A stretch of 64,000 nucleotides of DNA from Agrobacterium salinitolerans (GTDB lineage: Bacteria > Pseudomonadota > Alphaproteobacteria > Rhizobiales > Rhizobiaceae), in the NCBI RefSeq assembly GCF_002008225.1, contig NZ_MRDH01000013.1, forward strand, positions 62,001 to 126,000. The letters are read 5' to 3'. The position numbers were made by a program, and so were the translations under genes. The notes under the pieces were generated by a model that was not told the origin of the DNA, did no database searches, and was given only the letters and a program-made list of their open reading frames with translations. Of this stretch, positions 18,663-28,978 are shown piece by piece (the stretch's first letter is position 1; every line of letters starts with the position of its first letter).

Positions 18663-19847
18663 TCAGGCGAATTCGCCAGCCGCCTGCCCGGAGGCCCAGG
18701 CCCACTGGAAATTATAACCGCCGAGCCAGCCGGTAACATCAACACATTCGCCGATGAAGTAGAGGCCGGGCACGGATTTTGCCGCCATGCTGCGGGAATC
18801 GAGGCCGGTCGTGTCCACACCACCAAGCGTGACTTCCGCCGTGCGATACCCCTCTGAGCCGGCGGGCTTGATCTGCCAGTCCTCAACCTGCGCCACCAGC
18901 TTTGCGAGAACCTTTTCGGACATATCGGCGAGATTGCCGGTGATGCCGGATTGTTCGACCACATGTTGGGCGAGCCGTTTCGGCAGGATTTCCGCCAGAG
19001 CGGTCTGGGCCGACTGGCGACCGTTCTTCTGTTTCGCCTCCTTTAGCAAGGCGAGGATATCGCGCGCCGGCTCCAGTTTCAGACGGATGGCATCGCCTTC
19101 ACGCCAGTAGGAGGAGATTTGCAGGATCGACGGGCCGCTCAAACCGCGATGGGTGAACAGCAACGCCTCCTCAAACGAGGTCTTGCCGTGGAAAATCTCG
19201 GCCGGAACCGCGACGCCGGCAAGCGGGCTGAGCTTTTCCAACGAAGCGGGATCGAGCGTCAGAGGTACGAGGCCGGGGCGCGTTTCGATGAGCTTGAGGC
19301 CGAATTGTTCGGCGATCTGATAGGCAAAACCGGTCGCGCCCATTTTCGGGATGGACTTGCCGCCCGTCGCGACGACAAGGCTTTCGGCCTCGATGACGCC
19401 CCCGGATGTCGCAACGCGAAAACGGGCGCCATCATGGGTGACATCAGAGACGGCGGTTTCGAGCCGCAGCTTCGCATTCACTGCCTGCATTTCGCCAAGC
19501 AGCATGCGGATGATGTCCTTGGCGCTGTCGTCACAAAAAAGCTGGCCGAGCGTCTTTTCATGCCAGCCGATGCGGTGTTTTTCGACAAGGGCAAGGAAAT
19601 CGCGCGGCGTATAACGAGCGAGCGCGGATTTGGCGAAATGCGGATTGGCGGACAGATAATTCTTCGGCCCGGCATGGATGTTGGTGAAGTTGCAGCGGCC
19701 GCCGCCGGAGATGCGAATCTTTTCGCCCGGCGCCCTGGCATGGTCGAGAATGACGACGGAGCGGCCGCGCTGGCCGGCGCGGATGGCGCACATCATGCCG
19801 GCGGCGCCCGCCCCCAAAATCAGCACGTCACATTTCTCTGCCATCAT
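18663..19847 (-). CDS. NAD(P)/FAD-dependent oxidoreductase, BaiN/YhiN (HI0933) family
   Basis: The 394-residue flavoprotein begins with the dinucleotide-binding motif CDVLILGAGAAGMMCAIRAGQRG. ISGGGRCNFTN is the signature of the HI0933/YhiN family, and the C-terminus YFIGECVDVTGWLGGYNFQWAWASG contains the second FAD motif. The reaction is not established for this family. Two adjacent ATGs (19847, 19844) are possible. The long upstream extension to 20225 is rejected because it overlaps the start of the puuA-like gene on the other strand. Confidence 0.88.
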   Translation of the reverse strand: MMAEKCDVLILGAGAAGMMCAIRAGQRGRSVVILDHARAPGEKIRISGGGRCNFTNIHAGPKNYLSANPHFAKSALARYTPRDFLALVEKHRIGWHEKTLGQLFCDDSAKDIIRMLLGEMQAVNAKLRLETAVSDVTHDGARFRVATSGGVIEAESLVVATGGKSIPKMGATGFAYQIAEQFGLKLIETRPGLVPLTLDPASLEKLSPLAGVAVPAEIFHGKTSFEEALLFTHRGLSGPSILQISSYWREGDAIRLKLEPARDILALLKEAKQKNGRQSAQTALAEILPKRLAQHVVEQSGITGNLADMSEKVLAKLVAQVEDWQIKPAGSEGYRTAEVTLGGVDTTGLDSRSMAAKSVPGLYFIGECVDVTGWLGGYNFQWAWASGQAAGEFA

Positions 19848-19970
19848 TCCATCCGATCCGTTTCCTTTCCTCTTTTCCAAGTGCCGCCGCTTGTCAATGG
19901 CGCTTTCCCCCTCGCCAATTGCCAAACTACGGTTATGATGGCTCCACCAGAAACACAGACCCGGTGATAC

Positions 19971-21410
19971 ATGCCCGCCAAAAAAACCATGCTCCGCCCG
20001 AAGAAACAGGCAACCATGGCAAAGAAGTCCCCTCCCCTCGATCTTTCCTCCACCCGTGGCGTTTCCTCCTGGCGCGAAGCCGCGCAATGGCTGCGCGCGC
20101 GCGGGATCGAAGACATCGAATGCATCACGCCAGACCTTGCCGGGGTTGCGCGCGGCAAGATGATGCCGACGGCGAAATTCACGGGCGACACCTCGCTCGC
20201 CCTGCCGTCCGCGCTCTACCGCCACACGATATCAGGCGAATATCCTGATGAGACGGCGAACTTCCGCTACGAGCCACGCGACAGCGACCTGAAACTGGTG
20301 CCGGATCTTTCGACGCTGTCCGTCGTGCCTTGGGAAAGCGATCCAACCGCGCAGGTGATCTGCGACGTTGTCGATGCCGAGGGCAATTTCGTTCCCTACA
20401 CGCCGCGCAACGTTTTGAAGAACGTGCTTTCGCTCTATACCGAAAAGGGCTGGAAGCCGGTCGTCGCACCGGAAATCGAATTCTACCTCGTCGCCATGAA
20501 TGACGACCCTGACTATCCGCTGCATCCGCCGAAGGGCCGGTCCGGACGCTCCATCGTTGGCGGTCAGAGCTATTCCATCGCCGGCATCAACGAATTCGAC
20601 GAGCTGATCGACGATATCTACCATTTCTCCGAAAAACAGGGCCTCGAGATCGATACGCTGATCCATGAGGAAGGTCCGGCGCAGCTGGAAATCAACCTGC
20701 GCCATGGCGATCCGATCGAGCTTGCCGACCAGGTATTCCTGTTCAAGCGCACCATTCGCGAGGCGGCGCTGAAGCACGGCATCTACGCCACCTTCATGGC
20801 CAAGCCCATGCAGGGCCAGCCGGGTTCGGCCATGCATATCCACCAATCGGTGGTGGAAATCGACAGCGGCCGCAACATCTTTTCCAATCCTGATGGCAGC
20901 CCCTCGAAAGAATTCTTCTCCTTCGTGGGCGGCATGCAGCGTTATGTTCCGAACGCTCTCGTCATGCTGGCGCCCTATGTGAACTCCTATCGCCGCCTGA
21001 CGCCCGACATGGCCTGCCCGGTCAACAATGCCTGGGGTTACGACAACCGCACCACGGCTTTCCGGGTGCCGATTTCCGGCCCGCAGGCGCGGCGTGTCGA
21101 AAACCGACTGCCGAGCTCGGACGCCAACCCCTATCTAGCGCTTGCCGCCTCGCTCGGCTGCGGCTGGCTCGGCATCGTCAACAATATCGAGCCGACCGAA
21201 CCGACTGCCGATACGGCAAATGAAGGCTCCATCGACCTGCCGCGCGGCCTGCTTGAAGCCGTTGCCCTGCTGGAAGGCGAGGAGCAGTTCGACCGGGTTT
21301 TCGGCCATGAATTCGTGGGCCTTTATGCCGGCCTGAAACGCGGGGAATTCGAGACCTTCATGCAGGTCATCAGCCCCTGGGAGCGCGAGTTTCTGCTTCT
21401 CAACGTGTGA
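19971..21410 (+). CDS. puuA: Gamma-glutamylputrescine synthetase-like (glutamine synthetase family)
   Basis: The 479-residue ATP-dependent ligase has glutamine synthetase catalytic motifs: EIEFYLVA, EGPAQLEINLRHGD, AKPMQGQPGSAMHIHQS and RVENRLPSSDANPYLA. The length (~470) and the N-terminal RGIEDIECITPDLAGVARGK fit the PuuA/GlnA3 group rather than housekeeping GlnA. It lacks the adenylylation-region signature of GlnA. The next gene is a puuB-like oxidase 12 bases on. Family members glutamylate putrescine or related amines. An alternative start is ATG 20016 (AGGCAACC before it). Confidence 0.82.
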   Translation: MPAKKTMLRPKKQATMAKKSPPLDLSSTRGVSSWREAAQWLRARGIEDIECITPDLAGVARGKMMPTAKFTGDTSLALPSALYRHTISGEYPDETANFRYEPRDSDLKLVPDLSTLSVVPWESDPTAQVICDVVDAEGNFVPYTPRNVLKNVLSLYTEKGWKPVVAPEIEFYLVAMNDDPDYPLHPPKGRSGRSIVGGQSYSIAGINEFDELIDDIYHFSEKQGLEIDTLIHEEGPAQLEINLRHGDPIELADQVFLFKRTIREAALKHGIYATFMAKPMQGQPGSAMHIHQSVVEIDSGRNIFSNPDGSPSKEFFSFVGGMQRYVPNALVMLAPYVNSYRRLTPDMACPVNNAWGYDNRTTAFRVPISGPQARRVENRLPSSDANPYLALAASLGCGWLGIVNNIEPTEPTADTANEGSIDLPRGLLEAVALLEGEEQFDRVFGHEFVGLYAGLKRGEFETFMQVISPWEREFLLLNV

Positions 21411-21422
21411 GGAACCACGAGC

Positions 21423-22709
21423 ATGACATGGCAAAGCCCGATTGCGCCGGGACTATCTTGGTATCAGGCAACCGTCGGCGAGCGGCCTGACTATCCCACC
21501 CTCGACGGGTCGAAGCAGGTGGATGTCGCGATCATCGGCGGCGGCTATACCGGCCTTCAGGCCGCCTGTAACCTCGCCGAAAACGGTGTCTCCGTCGCCC
21601 TCATCGAAGCGCATCGTTTCGGCGATGGCGCTTCGGGCCGCAATGGCGGGCAGTTCGGCACCGGCCAGCGTTCCTTCCCCGACGAGATGGAAGAAGAGAT
21701 CGGTTTCGAGCAATCGAAGCTGCTGTTCGACATTGCCGAGGACGCCAAAAACTACCTGCGCGGCTTCGCCGTCAGCCGCGGCATCGACATGGAATATCTT
21801 CCCGGGCAGCTCTATGTGGCGCACAAGGCCGCCTACGAGGATGATTATCGCCGAAGTGTCGATGCGATGAACAATCGCTACGGCTATCCGCATGTTTCCT
21901 ATATGGAACGCGCAGAAGCACGCAAACGCGTCGGCTCCACCCATTACTTCGGCGGCACGCGCGATACCGGCACCGGCCATATCCACCCGCTGAAGCTGCT
22001 GGTGGGGCTGGCTAAGGCGGCGAAAGATGCCGGCGCCGACATTTATGAAATGACGCCGGCGAAATCCATCCGGCAAGTGGGCGGCAAGGCCATCATCGAA
22101 ACCCCTTTCGGTACGATCACCGCGCCACGGGTGTTGATTGCGACCAATGCCTATATCGGCAATCTGGAACCGGTAACAGCCGCCCATATAATGCCGATCC
22201 GTTCCTTTATCGGCGCCACCGCGCCGCTGGATGCGTTTCCTGACATCATTCCCGACCGGGAGGCCGTGGCCGACTCCCGTTTCGTGGTGCGCTACTTCCG
22301 CAAGACGGCCGACAACCGGTTGCTGTTCGGCGGGCGCGAGGCCTATACGGCCGATGCGCCGCGCGATATTTCAAGCCATATCCGTCGGCAGATCGCTGAA
22401 ATCTATCCCGAGCTGAAGGCCGTCGAAGTCACCCATTCCTGGGGCGGCTCCGTCGGCATCACACTTCCACGGTCGGTCTTCGTACGCGAGGTCATGCCCG
22501 GCGTCACCTCCATCGGCGGATATTCCGGCCACGGGGTGATGCTGTCGAATTATTGTGGCAAGCTTTATGCCGATCTGGTCCTCGGTAAAAAGGACATGCT
22601 GGCGCCCTTCGCGCGGCTGAAAGTGCCCGCCTTCCCCGGTGGGGCGTCGCTCCGCGCGCCGCTGCTCTTTCTGGCGTTGTCGTGGTTCGCGTTGCGGGAC
22701 AGGTTCTGA
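21423..22709 (+). CDS. puuB: Gamma-glutamylputrescine oxidase-like FAD oxidoreductase
   Basis: The 428-residue D-amino-acid-oxidase-type flavoenzyme has the Rossmann motif VDVAIIGGGYTGLQAACNLAENG near residue 33, FGDGASGRNGGQFGTGQR and the C-terminal SIGGYSGHGVMLSNYCGKL. It directly follows the PuuA-like gene behind GAGGAA, so oxidation of gamma-glutamylputrescine is the likely reaction. The family also contains other amine oxidases. The last ~30 residues are hydrophobic (LLFLALSWFALRDRF). Confidence 0.85.
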   Translation: MTWQSPIAPGLSWYQATVGERPDYPTLDGSKQVDVAIIGGGYTGLQAACNLAENGVSVALIEAHRFGDGASGRNGGQFGTGQRSFPDEMEEEIGFEQSKLLFDIAEDAKNYLRGFAVSRGIDMEYLPGQLYVAHKAAYEDDYRRSVDAMNNRYGYPHVSYMERAEARKRVGSTHYFGGTRDTGTGHIHPLKLLVGLAKAAKDAGADIYEMTPAKSIRQVGGKAIIETPFGTITAPRVLIATNAYIGNLEPVTAAHIMPIRSFIGATAPLDAFPDIIPDREAVADSRFVVRYFRKTADNRLLFGGREAYTADAPRDISSHIRRQIAEIYPELKAVEVTHSWGGSVGITLPRSVFVREVMPGVTSIGGYSGHGVMLSNYCGKLYADLVLGKKDMLAPFARLKVPAFPGGASLRAPLLFLALSWFALRDRF

Positions 22710-22736
22710 TCCTTCAGTATGAAACAAGGAGGTTCG

Positions 22737-23123
22737 ATGCAAAGAGCGGATGACGGGCTTGTCACTGTTGCAACAGGCTACGGGCTAGCAGAAACCGTAG
22801 TGACGGCGTCTTTCCTGCGGGCATATGGAGTGCCAACGCTTGCGCTGCCGAGCCACTTCGCCTCGATATTCTGGCATTACACTGTCGCTCTCGGTGGAAT
22901 AGAAATTCGCGTAGCTGCACGACAAGTCGAGGAAGCGCAGATGTTATTGGATAGCATCGAGCAAAGCCACGACCACGGAAGGACGGACTCCATCCATCCG
23001 TTCTGGCGGGGGATTGCCGCTCTCATGGTACTGTTCTTCTTTTCGGTGCCGCCGCCGGCAAAAGGCATCTTCCGAAACGCAACCCATTCCACTTACGGCC
23101 TACGGCCGAACCAAAATTCATAA
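22737..23123 (+). CDS. DUF2007-like small protein with C-terminal membrane segment
   Basis: The protein has 128 residues. ATG 22737 is chosen because AAGGAGG precedes it; the ATG at 22719 lies in front of that site. Residues ~1-75 (FLRAYGVPTLALPSHFASIFWHYTVALGGIEIRV, then AARQVEEAQMLLDSIE) resemble DUF2007, a GlnB-like putative signal-transducing domain. One hydrophobic segment (GIAALMVLFFFSVPPPA) follows. It is close behind the puu genes and may be their last operon member. The similarity is judged by eye. Confidence 0.6.
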   Translation: MQRADDGLVTVATGYGLAETVVTASFLRAYGVPTLALPSHFASIFWHYTVALGGIEIRVAARQVEEAQMLLDSIEQSHDHGRTDSIHPFWRGIAALMVLFFFSVPPPAKGIFRNATHSTYGLRPNQNS

Positions 23124-23201
23124 TTTCACATAACTGAGTCTGGCATTTTTAAATCGATTAGATTATTGATGCCCCAACCTTTGAAGATCGAGAGAATCGA
23201 T

Positions 23202-24677
23202 ATGAGCAGTCAGATCATTCCTGTTGAACCTTTTGATTGTGTCGTTTTCGGCGGCACGGGCGATCTTGCCGAGCGCAAGCTTCTGCCAGCCCTCTATCAC
23301 CGGCAGGTCGAAGGTCAGTTCACGGAGCCGACCCGCATCATCGGCGCATCGCGTTCGGTTATGACCCATGAGGAATATCGCAAATTCGCGCAGGACGCGC
23401 TGAAGGAGCACCTGAAGGCCGGCGAATATGACGACGCGCAGGTTGCCGTGTTCCTGAACAGGCTTTTTTATGTGCCCGTTGATGCCAAGGGCAACAATGG
23501 CTGGGATGTGCTGAAGAAGCTGCTGGACGAGGGCAAGGAGCGCGTGCGCGCCTTCTATCTGGCCGTAGCGCCGGGCATTTTCGGCGATATCGCCGACAAG
23601 ATCCGTGAGCACAAGCTGATCACCCGTTCGACCCGCATCGTCGTGGAAAAGCCGATCGGCCGCGATCTCGCCTCCGCCCAGGAACTCAACGACACCATCG
23701 GCCACGTCTTCAAGGAAGAGCAGATCTTTCGTATCGACCACTATCTCGGCAAGGAGACGGTGCAGAACCTGATGGCGTTGCGTTTCGCCAATGCGCTTTA
23801 CGAGCCGCTGTGGAATTCCGCCCATATCGACCACGTTCAGATCACGGTTGCCGAAGCGGTCGGTCTGGAAGGCCGCGCCGGGTATTATGACAAGGCCGGG
23901 GCGCTGCGCGACATGGTGCAGAACCATATCCTTCAGCTGCTTTGCCTCGTGGCCATGGAGCCACCCGCTTCGATGAAATCGGAAGCGGTGCGCGACGAAA
24001 AGCTGAAGGTTCTGCGTTCGCTGAAGCCGATCGATACCAGCAATGTCGAAAAGCTGACCGTTCGCGGCCAGTACCGCGCCGGTGCTTCCGCCGGTGGTCC
24101 GGTCAAAGGCTATCTGGAAGAGCTGGAAGGCGGCGTTTCCAACACCGAAACCTTCGTCGCCATCAAGGCTGAAATCGCCAACTGGCGCTGGGCGGGCGTT
24201 CCCTTCTACATCCGCACGGGAAAACGCCTCGCGACCCGTGTTTCGGAAATCGTCGTCACCTTCAAGCAGATTCCGCATTCGATCTTCGACGATGCGGCCG
24301 GCAAGATCGAAGCCAACAAGCTGGTCATTCGCCTGCAGCCGGATGAAGGCGTCAAGCAGTCGCTCCTCATCAAGGATCCCGGTCCGGGCGGCATGCGCCT
24401 GCGTCAGGTTTCGCTGGACATGAGCTTTGCGGAAGCCTTCAACGTGCGCAGCCCCGATGCCTATGAACGGCTGTTGATGGATACCATCCGTTCCAACCAG
24501 ACGCTGTTCATGCGCCGCGACGAAGTCGAGGCCGCCTGGGACTGGGTCGATCCGATCCTCAAGAGCTGGGAAGAGCTTGGCCAGGGCGTACAGGGTTACA
24601 CGGCCGGCACCTGGGGTCCGAGCGGCTCGATCGCACTGATCGAGCGCGACGGCCGCACTTGGCACGATGCCGACTGA
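23202..24677 (+). CDS. zwf: Glucose-6-phosphate 1-dehydrogenase
   Basis: The 491-residue enzyme oxidises glucose 6-phosphate to 6-phosphogluconolactone. The NADP-binding motif VVFGGTGDLAERKLLPALY and the catalytic RIDHYLGKETVQNL are present. ATG 23202 (MSSQIIPVE) follows GAGAGAA; upstream in-frame starts add 12 unconserved residues. It heads the zwf-pgl-edd operon of the Entner-Doudoroff pathway. Confidence 0.96.
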   Translation: MSSQIIPVEPFDCVVFGGTGDLAERKLLPALYHRQVEGQFTEPTRIIGASRSVMTHEEYRKFAQDALKEHLKAGEYDDAQVAVFLNRLFYVPVDAKGNNGWDVLKKLLDEGKERVRAFYLAVAPGIFGDIADKIREHKLITRSTRIVVEKPIGRDLASAQELNDTIGHVFKEEQIFRIDHYLGKETVQNLMALRFANALYEPLWNSAHIDHVQITVAEAVGLEGRAGYYDKAGALRDMVQNHILQLLCLVAMEPPASMKSEAVRDEKLKVLRSLKPIDTSNVEKLTVRGQYRAGASAGGPVKGYLEELEGGVSNTETFVAIKAEIANWRWAGVPFYIRTGKRLATRVSEIVVTFKQIPHSIFDDAAGKIEANKLVIRLQPDEGVKQSLLIKDPGPGGMRLRQVSLDMSFAEAFNVRSPDAYERLLMDTIRSNQTLFMRRDEVEAAWDWVDPILKSWEELGQGVQGYTAGTWGPSGSIALIERDGRTWHDAD

Positions 24678-24687
24678 GGGCCGCGCG

Positions 24688-25386
24688 ATGAGCGAAACCA
24701 TTCACGTCTTCGACACCGCCCCCGCGCTGGCCACCGCGCTTGCGGCGGAGGTTGCCAAACGCCTTGATGCGGCAACCAGGGAACGGGGGACCGCGAGCAT
24801 TGCGGTCTCCGGCGGGTCGACACCGAAGCTGTTTTTTCAGGCGCTTTCCAAACACGATCTCGACTGGCCCAATATCAGCGTGACGCTGGTGGACGAGCGT
24901 TTCGTGCCACCGGAAAGCGACCGGTCGAACCATCGTCTCGTCGCCGAAAACCTTTTGCAGGACAAGGCGAAGGCGGCTTATTTCGTGCCGCTGTTCCAGC
25001 CGGCGGCCTCGCCGGAAGATGCCGCAACCCTTGCGACGGTCAAGACCGAAGCGATCTGCGATCCCTTCGATGTCGTCATTCTCGGCATGGGAACGGATGG
25101 CCACACGGCATCGTTCTTCCCCGGTGGAGATAATCTCTACGAAGCGCTCGATCTCGATGAACCGCGCGGCGTCCTGACCATGGCGGCGGAAAATGCCGGC
25201 GAGAAGCGGTTGACCTTCAACTTCTCCAGCCTGCACGATGCCGGCTTTCTGGTGCTTCATATCGAAGGTGCAGCCAAGAAGGCGACGCTGGAGAAAGCGC
25301 AGTCCGGTGAGGATGAGGATGAAATGCCGATCCGTGCCGTGCTGAACCGGGCGGAAACGCCCGTGGATATATACTGGGCGCCATGA
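24688..25386 (+). CDS. pgl: 6-phosphogluconolactonase
   Basis: The 232-residue enzyme hydrolyses 6-phosphogluconolactone. The motifs AVSGGSTPKLFF, VTLVDERFVPP and GMGTDGHTASFFPG are characteristic of the DevB/Pgl type. ATG 24688 lies 11 bases after the zwf stop. It sits between zwf and edd in one transcription unit. Confidence 0.94.
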   Translation: MSETIHVFDTAPALATALAAEVAKRLDAATRERGTASIAVSGGSTPKLFFQALSKHDLDWPNISVTLVDERFVPPESDRSNHRLVAENLLQDKAKAAYFVPLFQPAASPEDAATLATVKTEAICDPFDVVILGMGTDGHTASFFPGGDNLYEALDLDEPRGVLTMAAENAGEKRLTFNFSSLHDAGFLVLHIEGAAKKATLEKAQSGEDEDEMPIRAVLNRAETPVDIYWAP

Positions 25387-25511
25387 GCCAGTGCGGTTGC
25401 CGCCTCTGCGGCCCGCGACACGCGCCCCGAAGACATGAAGACTGAACCACGACAACCGGCCGCTCACCTCCCGGAACGCCGGTTGCCGACCAACGAACAG
25501 GATGAACGCCC

Positions 25512-27332
25512 ATGTCCGCCGATTCCCGCATTCAGGCCATTACCGCCCGCATCGTCGAACGTTCCAAGCCCTACCGCGAGACCTATCTCGAGCGGCTGCG
25601 GCTGCAGGTTTCCAAAGGCGTTCACCGTTCCGTGCTTTCCTGCGGCAATCTTGCACATGGATTTGCCGTCTGTTCCCCCGCCGACAAGGACATCCTTGCC
25701 GGCGACCGGGTTCCCAATCTCGGCATCATCACCGCCTATAACGACATGCTGTCGGCTCACCAGCCCTATGAGACCTTCCCGGCGATCATCCGTGATGCGG
25801 CCAGGGAAGCAGGCGGCATAGCGCAGGTGGCAGGCGCGGTTCCCGCCATGTGCGATGGCGTGACCCAGGGGCAGCCCGGCATGGAGCTTTCGCTGTTTTC
25901 CCGCGATGCAATCGCCATGGCTGCCGGTATCGGTCTGTCGCACAACATGTTCGATGCGGCTCTCTATCTCGGCGTATGCGACAAGATCGTGCCCGGCCTC
26001 GTGATCGCGGCCCTCGCCTTCGGTCACCTGCCCGCGGTCTTCGTTCCCGCCGGCCCGATGACGTCAGGCCTGCCGAATGACGAGAAGTCGCGTATTCGTC
26101 AGCTCTATGCCGAAGGCAAGGTCGGTCGCGCCGAGCTGCTCGAAGCGGAATCCAAATCCTACCACGGCCCCGGCACCTGCACCTTCTACGGCACCGCCAA
26201 TTCCAACCAGATGCTGATGGAAATCATGGGCTTCCACATGCCTGGTTCGTCCTTCATCAATCCCGGCACGCCACTGCGTGACGCGCTGACCCGCGAGGCC
26301 ACCAAGCGAGCTCTCGCCATCACCGCGCAGGGCAATGAATTCACGCCCGCTGGCGAGATGATCGACGAGCGGTCGGTCGTCAACGGTGTCGTCGGCCTGC
26401 ATGCGACGGGCGGCTCCACCAACCACACCATGCATCTGATCGCCATGGCGCGTGCCGCCGGCATCATCCTCACCTGGCAGGATATTTCCGATCTTTCGGA
26501 CATCGTGCCGCTGCTCGCCCGCGTCTATCCCAACGGTCTTGCGGATGTGAACCATTTCCACGCCGCCGGCGGCATGGGCTTCCTCATCAAGCAGCTCCTG
26601 AAGCAGGGCTTCGTGCATGACGATGTTCGCACAGTCTTCGGACAGGGGCTTGCAGCCTACACCGTGGATGCCCTGCTGGACGAGAAGGGCGCCGTCACCC
26701 GCCAGCCCTCACCCGAACAGAGCCACGACCCGAAGGTTCTTTCCAGCATCGAAACCCCGTTCCAGCCAACGGGCGGCCTGAAGATGCTGACGGGCAATCT
26801 CGGCAAATCGGTCATCAAGATTTCCGCCGTCAAGCCGGAACGCCACATCATCGAAGCACCGGCGATCGTTTTCCACGACCAACAGGAACTTCAGGACGCC
26901 TTCAAGGACGGCAAGCTCAACCGCGATTTCATCGCCGTCGTCCGCTTCCAGGGACCGAAGGCCAACGGCATGCCGGAGCTTCACCGCCTGACACCGCCGC
27001 TTGGCGTGCTGCAGGATCGCGGCTTCAAGGTGGCGCTGGTGACCGACGGGCGCATGTCCGGCGCCTCCGGCAAGGTGCCTGCCGCCATCCATGTCACGCC
27101 TGAGGCTTCCGATTGCGGCCCGATCTCGCTCATCCGCGACGGCGATATCATCCGTCTCGACGCCATTTCCGGCTCGCTCGAGGTGCTGGTTTCCGCCGCC
27201 GAGCTGGCAAAACGCGAACCGGCGCGGGCCGATCTTTCCGGCAATGAATGGGGCATGGGTCGCGAACTTTTCGCCCCCTTCCGCCGCAATGCCGGCCCGG
27301 CCGATCAGGGCGCCAGCGTGCTCTTCCATTGA
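25512..27332 (+). CDS. edd: Phosphogluconate dehydratase
   Basis: The 606-residue [4Fe-4S] dehydratase converts 6-phosphogluconate to KDPG. Cluster and substrate motifs typical of the IlvD/Edd family are visible: [62 protein letters not shown] and SDCGPISL. It is the last gene of the zwf-pgl-edd operon and is followed by an intrinsic terminator. No eda gene adjoins it. Confidence 0.96.
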   Translation: MSADSRIQAITARIVERSKPYRETYLERLRLQVSKGVHRSVLSCGNLAHGFAVCSPADKDILAGDRVPNLGIITAYNDMLSAHQPYETFPAIIRDAAREAGGIAQVAGAVPAMCDGVTQGQPGMELSLFSRDAIAMAAGIGLSHNMFDAALYLGVCDKIVPGLVIAALAFGHLPAVFVPAGPMTSGLPNDEKSRIRQLYAEGKVGRAELLEAESKSYHGPGTCTFYGTANSNQMLMEIMGFHMPGSSFINPGTPLRDALTREATKRALAITAQGNEFTPAGEMIDERSVVNGVVGLHATGGSTNHTMHLIAMARAAGIILTWQDISDLSDIVPLLARVYPNGLADVNHFHAAGGMGFLIKQLLKQGFVHDDVRTVFGQGLAAYTVDALLDEKGAVTRQPSPEQSHDPKVLSSIETPFQPTGGLKMLTGNLGKSVIKISAVKPERHIIEAPAIVFHDQQELQDAFKDGKLNRDFIAVVRFQGPKANGMPELHRLTPPLGVLQDRGFKVALVTDGRMSGASGKVPAAIHVTPEASDCGPISLIRDGDIIRLDAISGSLEVLVSAAELAKREPARADLSGNEWGMGRELFAPFRRNAGPADQGASVLFH

Positions 27333-27341
27333 TTTTGTGGA

Positions 27342-27370
27342 GGCGAAGGCCGGATGCGGCTTTCGCCTTT
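27342..27370 (+). terminator. Intrinsic terminator of zwf-pgl-edd
   Basis: GGCGAAGGCCG (27342-27352) pairs over 11 bp with CGGCTTTCGCC (27357-27367), with one G-U wobble and loop GATG. TTT follows, 9 bases after the edd stop. Confidence 0.75.
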
Positions 27371-27529
27371 CAACCCTGCTTTGCGGTGTCGCCGGGATAC
27401 CGACAGAATCCGCTTTATTTCCCACATCCTAAACATCAGACTTGTCATGCGGCTGTGACGATCGCCCTATAGGGCCTTCTCCAGCCGACCGTGGGACGAC
27501 GGCGCAGTTTCGGATGATGGGGCAATGAC

Positions 27530-28894
27530 ATGACGATTTTTTCAAGCAAACGCCGCGACGTGCTGAAGCTTATGGCAGGCACCGCCATGCTGCCGCTCCT
27601 GGTGGCGGCCACGCCCGTTATGGCGCAGGATGTAGCCCTTCGCGCCATCGTCATCTCCGACCTGCATTCGGCCTATGAGCGTATCGGCCAGCTTCTCGCG
27701 GCCATTGAAACGCGTATCGCCGCCGACAAGACGCCCCACATCATCCTGTTGAATGGCGATCTTTTCGAACTCGGCAACGCTGTGGCCACACGTTCGGCCG
27801 GCGAAATCGAATGGACCTTCCTTGCGACGCTCGCCAAGCTTGCCCCCACGGTCATCAATATCGGCAATCATGAACCCGATATCGACAATGATCTTGCCAA
27901 TTTCGTCAGCCGCGCCCAGGCGCTCGGCATAACCGTGCTTTCCAACATCATCGACAAGCGCAGCGGCAAACTCTATGCGGCTGATAGCGCCGAGGTGAGC
28001 GTCGCTGAGCAGCGGGTCGTCGTGGCGGGCTTCGCCACCAATGCGATCAACACCTACCCGAAGGCCACGCGCGAAATGCTCGACATTCCGCAGCCCGTGG
28101 AATGGGCCAAGGCCAATCTTCCTGACATCGTCAAACCCGGTGCGATCAACATTGTTCTCAGCCATGCCGGCGTCGTCGCAGACCGCGATATCCTGCCGCT
28201 GCTCCCGGATGGCACCCTGCTTGTCGGCGGCCATGACCATCTGAGCTTCGTGCATGAACAGGGCGCCACCCGCTATGTCCATACCGGCTCATGGTGCACC
28301 TCCATGACGGTGGCGACCATTTCGGCTCCCGGCAAGGCTGCGGCCATCGAGACGATCTCCATCGATCGCGGCGCTCCCGCATCCCCTGCCCTCAAGGCCC
28401 TGATCGAGCAGACGCTTGATAAACACCTGACTGCGGAAGAACGGGAAGTTGTCGGCAAATCGGCGAAGGCGATGACCGTCGACGAGGCGGGCCGCCATGT
28501 GGCGCAGCTTATTGCCGCCAAAACTGGCGCGGATGTCGGCTTCGTCGGCCACACCTCCTTCGGTGCGGGCCTGCCCGAGGGCGAGATTCGCCGTTACGAT
28601 TTCAACGCCTCGCTGCGTTTCGACGGCAAGCTGATGGTGACGGAAGTGGACGGCGAGGCGCTAGCGCAAATCCTCAAGCGATGCAACCAGGATGGCGACA
28701 TCCCGCTCACAGCGCGCACCGGCGACTATCTCTACGCCATGCCGGAAAAGCCGGAGAAGAAAGGGCGCTACAAGCTGGTCTGCAACGACTGGTCCGCGAC
28801 CAACCAGAAATCCTATTTCGGCCGCGGCGACCTGACCTTCACCGAGGTGCCGGATGTGAAACTGAAGCAGACGGTTCTGGGCGGGCTTTCTTAA
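27530..28894 (+). CDS. Exported 5'-nucleotidase / metallophosphoesterase
   Basis: The 454-residue protein begins with a twin-arginine-like signal peptide (SSKRRDVLKLMAGTAMLPLLVAATPVMA, cleavage after VMA). The metallophosphoesterase domain follows, with metal ligands in ISDLHSAYER, LLNGDLFELGN, NIGNHEPD, LSHAG and GGHDH. From about residue 300 it has a 5'-nucleotidase C-terminal domain (FGAGLPEGEIRRYDF). It likely hydrolyses nucleotides or other phosphate esters in the periplasm. The RR lacks the full Tat consensus, so Sec export is possible. Confidence 0.85.
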   Translation: MTIFSSKRRDVLKLMAGTAMLPLLVAATPVMAQDVALRAIVISDLHSAYERIGQLLAAIETRIAADKTPHIILLNGDLFELGNAVATRSAGEIEWTFLATLAKLAPTVINIGNHEPDIDNDLANFVSRAQALGITVLSNIIDKRSGKLYAADSAEVSVAEQRVVVAGFATNAINTYPKATREMLDIPQPVEWAKANLPDIVKPGAINIVLSHAGVVADRDILPLLPDGTLLVGGHDHLSFVHEQGATRYVHTGSWCTSMTVATISAPGKAAAIETISIDRGAPASPALKALIEQTLDKHLTAEEREVVGKSAKAMTVDEAGRHVAQLIAAKTGADVGFVGHTSFGAGLPEGEIRRYDFNASLRFDGKLMVTEVDGEALAQILKRCNQDGDIPLTARTGDYLYAMPEKPEKKGRYKLVCNDWSATNQKSYFGRGDLTFTEVPDVKLKQTVLGGLS

Positions 28895-28978
28895 GCTCAC
28901 AGGCATCGAAGGCAGAGACAGTCGGCAAGAGCCTGCAAATTCTTGATTCATGCCGCGTTTTCGGGATCGATGTGTGAA

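Noticed and set aside
19848..20225. N-terminal extension of the BaiN/YhiN-type flavoprotein
   Set aside because: The extra 126 residues have no conserved features and run antisense into the puuA-like gene; the Rossmann motif begins right after the later ATG.
23163..24701. 512-codon minus-strand open frame opposite zwf
   Set aside because: It is an exact antisense shadow of a well-conserved enzyme gene with no motif of its own.
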